Origin: Oscheius dolichura
Lineage: Eukaryota > Nematoda > Chromadorea > Rhabditida > Rhabditidae
Assembly (NCBI GenBank): GCA_932521035.1
Contig: OW051495.1
Span: 7,812,001 to 7,876,000, forward strand
Direction: 5' to 3'
Length of the DNA: 64,000 nt
Shown here: positions 43,717 through 54,386 of the stretch, in pieces
How the letters are laid out: each line of letters begins with the position of its first letter
Position numbering within the stretch: the stretch's first letter is position 1
The notes under the pieces: model-generated
Told to the model about the DNA's origin: nothing
What the model saw: only the letters and a program-made list of their open reading frames with translations
Databases searched by the model: none
Program-made: the position numbers and the translations under genes

Positions 43717-46700
43717 ATGAAGCAGGGATTACGAGCAGAAGTGGAAAGAGTCGTCGGCGACCTGCACATCGTCGTGGAGAATCATTCTGATATCTTGAGG
43801 AATAATGCCCTTCCCTTCAGGATATTAATCGGACTCAGAACTATTGGTCAGTTCTTATTTATAGAGCATTCTTTTCTCTTCAAAATGACATCGTATCCTA
43901 TATGAATGAAGACTTCTGGTATTTTTAAAATGAGGCCAAAGGACCGTAGCCCCCTGGATCTTCCGGGGCCACCGAGAGAAATGGAAACGGGGCATTTCTG
44001 CACCCGTACAATGTTGGAAACAAACTTTTCTTTTATTGAATCGACTACAAAACAGTCATAACGTTGGTCTGAATGGTCCCGGGAAGATTTTAAAACAAGG
44101 CTCACTGGAGACGAGAGGCTGATTTGGTGAAAATACGGCGCATTACCCAAATTATCGACATTTTGAGCAAAAATTTCAAATGTCGCCACTTTTTCCGCTC
44201 AAAATAAGCGCTTTTTTCCATTTTTTTTTAAACTGAAAAATCAAGAATCCGGTCGTTTTTTTGGATCAACAACAATTTCCATTTTCAGGTCTTCTTCTGT
44301 CGGTCTTCCGTGCCCCGTTCGCCTTCCTCTCCCTTACTCCAATCCAGCTCTTCTCCATTGAAATCTGGCGACTGGCTACGTGTGCCTTTGTCGGGAAGAA
44401 CCTAATCCTGTTCGCCTGGACCGTCTTCAGTCTCCACGTGGGAACCAATCTCGTCCGTCAGGCTAGCTCAAATGAAACGCTGCTCAAAATTTTCGCCATT
44501 ACCCAGGTACCATATTCTACTTTCTATTTTTCGAAATACCGCTTTTTTCAGCTAGTGAGCACGTGTGCCGCCTCCTTCTTTGCCTTCCTGACGTATTTCA
44601 TCAACCGTGGCAGTACCATCGTCTATGACAATCATGTCATCGATTTCGTGGCCATCAACTCGGCCGTTCTAGTCCTGATCAAACAGGTAGGAGCAGAAGA
44701 GCTGGCCCTCTCATCGCATAGAATGTTCCAGTTCCTGCCGGACTCCATCCTCTTTGCCACTCCATTTGGTAGAGTCAAATACACACATCTTCCCTGCATG
44801 GGACTCATCACAGCCGGAATCATTGCTCTAGTCGGACTAGTTGAACCCGTGAGTATACTGTACTTCTTCTTTTTTCCCTTCAGGACCAATTCTTAAAGGG
44901 ACTGTCAGGGACCTTTGGTTTAGTGAAAGACTTGGCGTCGTTTTTCTGTAAAGCCCTTGACCGGGATTCCCCATTTTTGAAATTGGAGCTCTCTGTGGTC
45001 TATTGGAGAAACCGTCCATAGTACTCCTTTACAAGCGATTTTTTCTCTACAAACTGATACCAAACACGTTCACCAACCGCCGCAAAGCACGGATATGCTT
45101 TTGACAAGAGGAACTCCCGCCAAGGGCTTTACAGAAAAAGGACGCTAAGTCTTTCACTAATCCAAAAGTCCCTGACAGTTCCTTTAACCTCCATACACCA
45201 AAATTAATCAAATAATTTCATCACATCTAAAAGTCAAAAAATGGATTGGGCCCTTGAAAATATGCCTATATCATACTCTATTGAAGGGCAAATGCTCCTT
45301 TCGACCGTAAGCAGTGAATGCCCCTCCACACGCTCTCGGGGTTGTTTTTCCTATTCCATATGATATTTTGTGAATTTTGGAGGTGAAATAGGACGAAAAC
45401 AATCCAAAAAGGATAACACCAGCCGTAAATTTGCAGTTTCGAGGAGAGAAAGAGTGATAAGACCCAGTTGAGCGATGCTTGTAATCGGTTTCCAAAGCTC
45501 CAGAAACTCGAAATTAGCCATCAATGGGTAATTTTTGAGTCAGAAAGCCACTCTAAATAAGCATGGGCCAAAAAAGATCTTGGTAAAAGCCCCGGGAGCC
45601 TGCAACGGGGGTTCGCTATGGCCCAATCCCCAATTTGTGGGTGTTTCGAGCGGCTGCCGGGGTTGTCCCACTACTTTTATGCTGAAATGGGGAAATTGTG
45701 CTCTTGAAAAATCCTATACGGCTAATTAAAATAATATATTCCTTTTTTCAGATAGTCTTTATCCAAGTAGCCGTTGGAATCCAAGTCAGCTGGACGTATC
45801 TGCGCTTCTTCCACCCGCACGAGACGGATGCCATCTACGGCGATGCCAGTGAGCACTTCACCTGGGCCAGGTTGCTCTCCTTTTAATTTGTTTGAGTAAT
45901 TTAATAATCCAGCCTGTTCCCTCGAGCCCTCCAGCCTCTGTGTACGATAGCTGGTCGAATTGTTTTCCGCTCCTTGGTCAGGCTGGGAGTCTGTAAGCGG
46001 CAAGTGCGCCATGTGGATTTGAATTCGCTGCAGACTGTTCCAATTAATTTGCCGGCTTTGGATTCCAGTGCTAAGGATGCTGAAAGACGAAGGTCTCTAT
46101 TGATTTAAAGAAGACGTTTTCCTTTGCAGACAGAAGGCCCTTCGTGACTTGAATGAGAGATTAAGCAAGACCAAAAGAGTGGAAACAATTGAATGGGATG
46201 ATGACGAGAAAGAGGAACAACAGCTGGCTGGACCGTCGTCGAAGAGGCAGCAGGAGCAGGAGCAGCGGGAACAGGAAGTGAGTTGTTGAACAAATGACTT
46301 TAGGAGACAGATTACTGTGCGCAACAGATCTCCTAGCTGAAAAAAATACCGTAATCACTTGAACAGTTCCCTTGAGAGGGGTAACCTCATTCTTGCCTGT
46401 CTGATTGTTTCAAAACGGTCATGCTGTTTGTGGACTCTCCAGAGAATTTCTTGACTTGTGTTGCTTGAAAATGATAAGCAAAAGCCACCTGGGGAATCAA
46501 TGAAGGAAGATAGTGTACTTTCCACGATCTTCAGCTTTCCTGCCCCCAGCCTCTATCCTCAAGCGACTTTTGTAGCCGTATTCAACGGAACGTTTAGGAG
46601 TCTTCCATAAAAAGTTGGCTGTCCTTTGGCTTATAGGAGTCGCGCGTTTTGTCCAAAACTTCGGGAAGACGCCCCGGGGGACATTCTGGGTGCCGAAAAG

Positions 46701-47022
46701 GTTGCCGAATACTTTAGGGAGATATTTTGGACACGATTATACTGTTCAAGTGATTACGGTAGCGTCATATGGTTATTCCAAGCAAAAAAAAAAACGCTTC
46801 CGAGTAACGGGGCACAAGCAGAAAAACGTGACCAAATTCCCCAATGGTGTGGCGTTCTCTCGCAAGGCGTCTGTATTGGAGAGAATTCGATAAAAGGGAA
46901 ATTGTTGGCCAGACACCTTCTCCACAAAATTCTCTATATCCTTATTATTCTTTTCTTTTCAGGAACCAGAGCTGGTAGTCTCGAGTCAGCCACAAGAAGA
47001 GACGGAAGAAGTCAGCATCTAA
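43717..47022 (+). CDS. TMEM115 homologue, rhomboid-like Golgi membrane protein
   Basis: Seven exons: 43717-43846, 44289-44506, 44552-44848, 45752-45870, 45913-46092, 46130-46277 and 46963-47022; 383 residues (human TMEM115 is 351). The N-terminal half has several hydrophobic helices; SWTYLRFFHPHE...GDASEHFTWA and AERRRQKALRDLNERL align closely with the human protein (SWVYLRFY, DMADHFAFA, AERRRQLALKALNERL). The C-terminal tail is Gln/Glu-rich and cytosolic. TMEM115 is a catalytically dead rhomboid-fold protein of the Golgi thought to help retrograde COG-dependent traffic; I see no rhomboid GxSG serine here either. Intron 3 (903 bp) holds a TTAA element and intron 1 a family A fragment. It may be the third gene of the cpsf-4 cluster. 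Confidence 0.88.
43998..44054. mobile_element. MITE family A, single-ended fragment (copy 4)
   Basis: Begins CTGCACCCGTACAATGTTGG and continues with GACTACAAAACAG as in the copy at 34077, but I find no matching right terminus. Located in TMEM115 intron 1. Confidence 0.55.
44893..45187. mobile_element. 295 bp TTAA-type MITE with about 75 bp inverted repeats
   Basis: The left end TTAAAGGGACTGTCAGGGAC and the right end GTCCCTGACAGTTCCTTTAA are inverted and extend about 75 bp each (GTGAAAGACTT, TTTTTCTGTAAAGCCCTTG on both arms) with few mismatches. TTAA at both outer ends is a piggyBac-type target site. No coding capacity. It sits in TMEM115 intron 3. Its first bases resemble the 13964 element, suggesting the same superfamily. 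Confidence 0.85.
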
Positions 47023-49255
47023 CCGGCCTCTTCTCCTCTCCTCTCCTTCCCTTCCTCCCCCCTCCCTGCCTAGTTTATACTTCAATTCACTTCTTTATAT
47101 TCGGGATATTTTATTGCATCTGTTCTTCTTTTTTTTGGGTCAATGCATTGTATAAAAACCGTCCCACCCCCGACTGTGATCTCCCTAGCTTTCTATAGAG
47201 ACTTCTAATATATTCTTATATTATTTTATTCTAATTCTAATGGGTCTATGGTTTTAAAGAAGATAATAGATAGACTTGGCTGCTGGTCATTTTTATAACT
47301 GGAAAACACTTCTTCTTCGTGGAAAAAACTGTGATATTATTAACTATAAATGTGTATTTTTGTTTTTATACAACGAAGAGCCTTCTAGAGTCTTTGAAAT
47401 AAACCAAATTTTCTTATTATGCACTGTTTTTCGGTATCCCCAAAATCTCGGAAAGGTCCTTTGGCCACCCTGGAGACGATTTGAAATGTTTTTCAGCCTT
47501 TTCCTGGTTAATAACGGCTACACAATGGCCTTAAAATGAGGATATTTCTTGAGAATACGATAAATAACGTTCTTGAAGTGTTTTTGAACCCTACAGAGAA
47601 TTGTGAGATGAGTGACGAAAATCATTGTACTTCCTAGGAAAAACGGCGTTGTGACGTCTTTTCCACCATGACAAGAACCTAATTCGGGACCGGATATATC
47701 GTGGAATTGTACATCATCCCATCTCAAAAGGCTGTCTATTTTAGAGAAGACAGGGGAAAGCGCTCATTGGATGACGACAACTTCCTGTATGACAGAGATG
47801 GGCAGTATATAAGGAGGAAGGAGCGGGGAAGACCCAAGACAACAGACGACCGTCTGGCTCCTTTTTCTTGGAACTGTCTGTTACTTTCCCTACCATTCTA
47901 GCGGGTTTTCCTGCTGTCTTCTTTGTTGAGTCCCGAGCATCGGTTCAAGACCTTCGGAACCATTTTGGAGGGGTCTATCCCAAACAATCTGATTTCCCAG
48001 GCGGTGGGACAAATCAGTGGTGGCTTTGGGTACCCTTCCTCTCTCCTTACTGCAACCGTAAGTCTCATAGGCCCCTCGAGGTGATGAGGTTGAAAAATAA
48101 AAGGCCATTGGCTTCTAATACAGGATTATGGTACCCAGGACAACAATTTCCTTCCCAAGCGAAAATTAGTGCTGGGCACTGGTTTCCTGTGCCTGTCTTC
48201 TTGACAGAGGCTCCGAGGCAAGCCCTCCTGATAACCGGCCTAAAGCCTAGACTGCTTCTTCTTCTCCTCCTCTCTAAAATCTGGAATAACAGAAGCTTTT
48301 AACTCTCATGTTCTACGAACCTTTCCCACCCTCACTCTCCATTCATAACATTGTTATTGGGGGAGTAATTGACTATTACTAATAGTAGCCGAGTACTATA
48401 GAACCTTTTTGGCTAATAAACCTCGTCATTTCTCAAGGCTGTGTGTCTGGTTCACACCTGGGAACTTTCAAAATTATATCAATACTAGCCATTTTTCTGA
48501 CATGACTGATTCTGAATCTATGAGCTTTCGTGCACTTCCAGGTCCACGTCAAGAAAAAAAAAGATCCCACTCCTCTAGATCGTCACGTATTCTGATTAGT
48601 TATACTTTGAGCTTATTCATTTCTATCTGTGGCTACTTATTTTTGACATCATCATCCTCACATCTCTGACCTAAATCATTATACCGGAAGGGTAATGAGA
48701 GGGAAATAATAATTAATTTGCTCTTTATAAAGCGGGTGCGCGGAGATGTTCATAATCTCTGTAGAACGGAGAGACTCCCTTTTTTTCGTTAGCCACAATC
48801 TTCTCTGTGGGAACCATATCCAGGAGCAGTTAGAGCTTCTTTCTATCCCTTATGGGGTGGATCGGGATCCCTTGGTGCCCCAAGCAGTTTACCCCAGGAA
48901 CAACATTCCTAGGGGAACCCGGGGGTTCAAAGAAATCCCACCCCTCCTTGCTTTTTTACAGTAGGGGTCGGATGGATTTCGGGTCATCTAGTGGACCCCT
49001 CTTTGCCCGCTCTCCGGGTACCTGCCCTCTCCAGAGTGGAACCCAAAGACTTTCGACAACTTTAATTCCTTCCTTAAAAATGGGCTCTTCAGCTGGCATG
49101 ACCCTCTTCCCTCATGTTCTATGGATATCCAGACGTTTATTAGCCGTTCTGAACCTGTCAGCTGCACTCTCCTCCTCCTTTCAGACACTGTCCTCGCAAT
49201 TAGCAGACAATTGACGCAATACTTTAATCTTCTACTATTTTAGGTAAAACAAGAC
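47023..49255. other. 2.2 kb intergenic, no supported gene
   Basis: Between TMEM115 and the neuropeptide gene (both +). A 144-codon plus frame at 47868-48302 has no recognisable domain, low-complexity leucines and no splice partners. No repeat was found. A TATTTTAG acceptor at about 49234-49241, 14 bp before the neuropeptide ATG, is a likely trans-splice or intron acceptor. Confidence 0.4.
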
Positions 49256-49694
49256 ATGCAGAAGACTCTCTGTTACTTATTCGCTCTATTCGCCATCACT
49301 TTCGCCTTCGCTTTTCGGGAGGACGCCGTCGAAGAGAGACCACGCTTCGCCCGTGACGCTGGCGATGCCAAGAGGCCTTTCGCCTTTGCCTTTGCTAAGC
49401 GGGCGACTGGAGAGGATGAAGGTACTTTTTTACTCTACTTTTCTCGAGGAAAGTATAACAATTTAGGTTATTTGACTCCTCACTTCGCCCGGGATTTGGA
49501 TGAGAAGAGCAAATTTGCCTTTGCCTTCGCTAAAAGGGCCGAAGAAGGGCGCCGCTTCGCCCGAGACCTGACTGGATCCGAGGAGCGAAATTCCAAATTT
49601 GCTTTTGCTAAGCGAGGTACGGTAGCCGACCAGAAGAACGCAATTTCATTTTTTAGGAGAGGAGGAGATGGCCCGATTCGCCAAATTCGCATAA
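49256..49694 (+). CDS. neuropeptide-like precursor, nlp-18/nlp-20 type (FAFA peptides)
   Basis: Three exons: 49256-49421, 49467-49616 and 49657-49694; 117 residues with matching phases. A hydrophobic signal peptide (MQKTLCYLFALFAITFAFA) is followed by three FAFA peptides cut at dibasic KR: RPFAFAFAKR, SKFAFAFAKR and SKFAFAKR. FARD repeats (RFARD, HFARD, RFARD) occur in the spacers and the precursor ends ARFAKFA without a KR. In C. elegans nlp-18 and nlp-20 encode (F)AFA peptides and nlp-20 also ends in a FARFA-type peptide; these act on CKR-type receptors. Peptides have no Gly before KR, so they are not amidated, as in that family. Each exon ends inside or just after a repeat in phase 1, so the units may have spread by exon duplication. 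Confidence 0.85.
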
Positions 49695-52600
49695 GAGAGA
49701 GAGAGACTTCCCAGTTTGACTACGTTCCAAGTGCAGCACAATCTTAATAACTGTTTTTTGATGGCATGGCGGGGGCAGATGCCAAGACAATAAACATCTT
49801 GTTCATTAATTTATCTTCTATTTTATTATTTTATATACTGACGAAGTTAGAAGTCCAGAAGTGGTCTTTTCAACTGGGAGATAACGTTCGCAGAGGAGGG
49901 AGATCAAGTTATATGCCACTTTACCCTGTCACATACACGTCGTAAAGGTGTCACAAGTTTTGACAGCTTTATACTTTTTGACCTCAAACCAAAAAGTTTG
50001 CCCAACTTGTTTTTAAAAGAAGACTCTTTCGATTCAAACTCATGATTTTGCTCGAGTTGCTCGAACAGGCCGATGCAAAGCCTAAACAGGGCACTGGCCT
50101 CCCACAACCCATATGAAAAAGGAACGGTCCAGTATCTGAGTCAATATGGACCAGAATAGACAGACGATGAGAATTTCTCCTTGTCCACACATTACATTGT
50201 CGATTATGTTTGTGCTGTGTCTCCCCTCAATTTGTTGTTCCCCTCTTTTTGAACCCGCTCTCTCGTGTCGCACAGCCATTTGGAATAATCATCAAAAAAT
50301 GACGATAACATTAAATTCCCATAAATATCCAGACAACGGGGGTCTTGTATACGCCCCCTTCGCCTTTCAATCGTTTTCGGAAGGACTTCTCCCCCTTTCA
50401 GCTTGTCCTCAAAGTCCTCGGGACCTTCGTCTTTCCCCCCACAAAGCCAGCCGTTGTTTCTTTGTTTTCCTCCGTCCATAAATCAAAATAATTGTTACTC
50501 TGTTATGCTTCCCCTCTGCGGGACTTCCCTATGTGTCTCCAGCGAGTTCAAATAGCGTTTTTAGCTGATTTCTTCTCTATTTCCCCCTCTTTTGCTTCAT
50601 TTCCTTATTTCTCTCCGTATAATGACGACAATTTGTTAATAATTAGGCGGGGCAACAGCTCCCGAAGGGCATTATTACCCGGAAAGGGCGAGGAGGGAAG
50701 AAGTTATTCCACCCTCTCCCCCGGACTCTGACAATCCACCTTCTCATTCCTTATGGATATGACTTTGTTTTCCCCAGGTTGAGGTTCATAGAAGGTGTGA
50801 CCACCGCTACTTTTTGACATTTAAAATGTTATGGCTCTTAAGCCACCCGCCCCGTATATGGCGGTGTCTCTCCCTCGGCTTACAGCCCGCTTCCCGTATT
50901 TTATAGCTGTCTTTTTAGACTTCTTTTACCATAGAGGGAAATGTAAATCACAGCGTAATAAATGACCACTCTCATTTCCATATCTCTCTCATTCTCTCAC
51001 TGTGTCGCCCTCGTTTTGTCTCCTCTCCGACATGCAATATTCTCCCCTCCCCTCTTCTTGTCCCCTCCAGGAATGCTATTTATTCCCCTAGAAGGGGGCA
51101 CAAAGCAGCAGCAGCAACGCAATCTCATATCTCCCTTCCATTTTTTTCGCCTCTCTTGTTGCAAACTAGGGCCTCTTCTCCCCAACCCCTGTTTTTGGTT
51201 CCTCCCCACTTTATCGGGGAAGAAAATTAATGACATGGCAGATAAGGAGAGGGGGGAGGGTGTTTTTCGCCGTAGTCTATAAACTCTTGAGCGAGAAAGA
51301 AACGGAGTGATCATCTCAGGAGGATTCCCCCAGTCCTCCTTGACGTGAAAGGGAGGTAGGGAAGGGAAGAGAGATCAGATCCCTATTGTGACGTCCAGCC
51401 AATTATTGCCATTCCCTCCTCTCCTTCTTTACATTTCTATCACCCTATTTTAACATTTGTGTAGAAAAATGCTGTTCATTTGTCTATACTCAAAGTTTTT
51501 CCTGCAAAAGGACACGTAATAATTGAAGCGTGAAGGAACTTCCCGTTTCCGTAGGCCACGCGATTTTCTTCTTCACTTTGAACTCTTTGGGCTTTTCCAA
51601 GAATGAAAAAGGGGAAAGGGAATTCCCGAAATAGTTAATTCTTTGGAAAACGAAAATGATAGAATTATTATGATGAGCTCCCAGAGGACATCTATTATTC
51701 CATTGTGACGCCCCCTCTCCCGTAAGCTCACCTTTTTTTTTTAGTTTTCTATATGAAGTTATCTTTCGGTTAGACAGATACCCCCCTTCCATTATTTTCA
51801 TAATTACTGTGAAACTTGTAAGATTCTCCTAGTGCTGTACATTTGGGTTTCCTCTAGGAGACGGGAAGAGTTCTGTTGGAGAGAAGGCTGTCTGAACCGT
51901 TTTACGGTACCTATAATTCCATAAAAGAGTATTTCACCCGGAGGAGAGGGGTGATAGGGGTATCTTCATCGAAACCTATCTCCCTCTCTTTCTCTCTCTA
52001 GAACATCGGAATCGGCCAAAGTAAAGGTGCGTTCCCGCAGATCTGGGTGCTCCCAACCGGCCGTCTTCCCGACTGGTACAACTTCCTTCCCTTTCGTAAT
52101 TGAAAAGGAAGCGTTCGTTGTTGTTATTTTACTCCCCCTCCCTCTTTCCAAGTATCCCACTGATTGTCTACGTATCGTCGATTAGTCGGCGGGTGAGAAG
52201 AACGGCAAAACACGCATCTGGTTCCTTGCTCATTTTAGTTTCTTCTCAACAACATCGGGGGCAGCGGGTTGACCAGCCGGCAGCAGTTTGGTTCTCGAGA
52301 GGAGGACAATAGTTGATCTCGGGCTCTACTCTCCCGGGAAGCTGCCAAAAATCATGTTATCTACGTCAAAATTTGGATCTTTAAACGTTCAAAATTTGCA
52401 GGGAGCAGTAGTTGCATTCACCCTTTTTAACCCTTGACGCAGTCATGTTTTCCTTCCATTTTGGAATTTTTGTTGATTTATTTTGCCAGCCAGCCCTATT
52501 TTTATTTGCCAAATGAAAATTAACCTTCCCTCGTGCTCGAAAAAAGAAGCCTCCTTCATCATCCTACACTCACCTAACCTGATCATATTTCCGCGCAATT

Positions 52601-52918
52601 GTTGCATCTCTCTTTCAGTCCACGAGAGGGCCCTTTCAGCAGCTGGGGTCCGTCCTTTTTTCTTTATCAGTGTAGTAAAAAGTAGCCGTTACTTTAAAAG
52701 CTATATTCTTACCGTAATCCGGACCATAAATTCCAAGTGTTCCCGCCTTTATTTGTTTCTTTGTTTAGTGTTTTGTACCCTTATTTTCTTGCTCCCCTTC
52801 TTTCTCCTCCATACAACTTTTTTCTGACTTCCAGCTGTGACATCTATTATATTTCGTACGCAGCACAAAGAACACGTGTCTCTCTATATGACAATTCGCA
52901 CGCTTCACGACAACTTCT
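49695..52918. other. 3.2 kb intergenic, no supported gene
   Basis: CT-rich DNA with no splice-consistent exon chain on either strand. AATAAA at about 49790 probably ends the neuropeptide message. Short frames here (up to about 110 codons) are low-complexity. Confidence 0.4.
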
Positions 52919-54386
52919 ATGGGACTTATCTTCGGATCTTGTGATTTGACTCCGGCACAATGTCAGGTACGCGCTATTGTACCCATTCTGGGGCTCAGGT
53001 ACCGTTTCCTTAGTGATTTTTGGGTTTTCTGGCAGAGAATGGTTTTTTTGGAAACTTTTACGGTACCAGGGGTATGGACTTCCCAATAAAAAAAGGTTCA
53101 AGGAGTCGAGATATTGGGTTCAGAGTCGACAATGTTCGAATCAGAGCAGAGTTCCCGTTCTCTTTTACTCAAGTATCCCTGAAATACGAGTTTGCTTGCC
53201 TCTTTTTTGTTGAGCTCTTTTGGGCCCTTTTGAATGAAATAGTAATGGCTCCTGCTTTGTACTAGGTTGTCCGAAAAGTTCGCGTTTTTCTTAATTAGCT
53301 TTTGATCCTACGCACATTTTAGGCTGGTTTTGGTGTCAAAATGATCCTTATCGCATGCTCCAGAACCGAATTTGGTTTTCGATAGGGGGTTCCTACTACC
53401 CTGAACTGCTACAGACTGCTTTATTTCGACATTTTTTGGTGCTGTGGGGACTCGCCACAACGATTTCATAGAACACTAGGGTGGTCCTTTTGAAGGCCTT
53501 GACGTCAGCTTTCTGCCAAAAAACGGTTTGTCCCGGTAGCCCCCAAGATGGCCGAGTATCGCGCATTTCCTTTTACTATGGAAACAGTCCTCCCGATGAA
53601 ATTCGACCAGGAAAAGCGGGTGTACCGGGGCTATTTGTGACCGGATCCCTTTACTCCAAGAACAAAAGTTGCTAGTTAGACCAAGGGCTAACAGCTGATA
53701 CTTAAATTGGAGTTATTGGGAGGAACTCATTTTTGACGGTACAGTTTCCGATAGTAAAAATGGCATTTTTTTCAAATACGCGATACTCGCCCATCCTGAG
53801 GGCTACCGAAACAAACGTTTTTTTGGCTGAAAGCTGACGTCAAGGCCTTCAAAAGGACCACCCCAGCGTTCGGTGAAATCTTCGTGGTGAGTTCCCACAG
53901 CACCTAGTGTCAAAAAATGTCGAAATAAAGCAATCTGTAGCCGGTCAGGGTGATAGGAAACATCCATTGAAAACCATATACGGTTCTGGAGCATGCGATA
54001 AGGATCATTTTGATACCAAAACCAGCCTAAAAAGTGCGTAGGATCAAAAGCTAATTAAGAAAAACGCGAACTTTTCGGGCAACCTAGTATCATCTCCTTG
54101 ATAAGACCAATAGGAAGCTAAGACGCGTTGGTTCCTCTTTTGGACAGAAATATTTCGGGTCTTCGGATCATTGTCGGCTCACTTGGCCAATATGAGCCGA
54201 CTGTTCAATTTCCAGGTTATCCGTGAGCAGCAGGTCTGTTTCCTCGGCTGGGCTCTTCTCTTCCTCTGGCTGGGTACGATCCTCTGGATGACTCGAGTTC
54301 GTTTTCCAGCCAGTTGTTCTCATTCGTCTTGAATTAATTCAGGAAATGTGGTGTGCTCGTTTCTCGTCTCCAAGTACTTCCTCTGA
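52919..54386 (+). CDS. candidate 49-residue membrane microprotein
   Basis: Three small exons join in frame: 52919-52966, 54216-54273 and 54343-54386. The product starts MGLIFGSCDLTPAQCQ, continues VIREQQVCFLGWALLFLWL and ends in NVVCSFLVSKYFL, so it has one or two hydrophobic stretches, four to five Cys and a C-terminal aromatic/basic end. All splice sites are GT-AG (GTACGC...TTTCCAG; GTACGA...ATTCAG) and phases agree, and codons look coding. An acceptor (TTCCAG) lies about 85 bp upstream. A short upstream ATG overlaps the start, which weakens it. No family is recognised. The 1,249 bp first intron is almost entirely filled by a mariner-like palindrome. Small single-pass proteins of this size often regulate pumps or channels, but nothing here shows that. 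Confidence 0.4.
53262..54087. mobile_element. 826 bp palindromic mariner-like foldback element
   Basis: The left end CTAGGTTGTCCGAAAAGTTC and right end GAACTTTTCGGGCAACCTAG are inverted, and the two arms match for about 350 bp each. TA flanks both outer ends (53260-53261 and 54088-54089), the Tc1/mariner target duplication, and the AGGTTG...AAAAGT terminus resembles irritans-type mariners. One arm read on the minus strand contains W..MDVSYHPD...ALFRHF, possibly a decayed relic of the conserved C-terminal transposase block. No intact transposase. It lies in intron 1 of the candidate microprotein. Confidence 0.85.

Noticed and set aside
43717-44848. Active rhomboid protease
   Set aside because: The fold resembles rhomboids, but the catalytic GxSG serine and His are not visible and homology is to TMEM115.
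46626-47198. 190-codon plus-strand frame
   Set aside because: It overlaps TMEM115 intron 6 and last exon in a different frame; the spliced TMEM115 reading is supported by homology.
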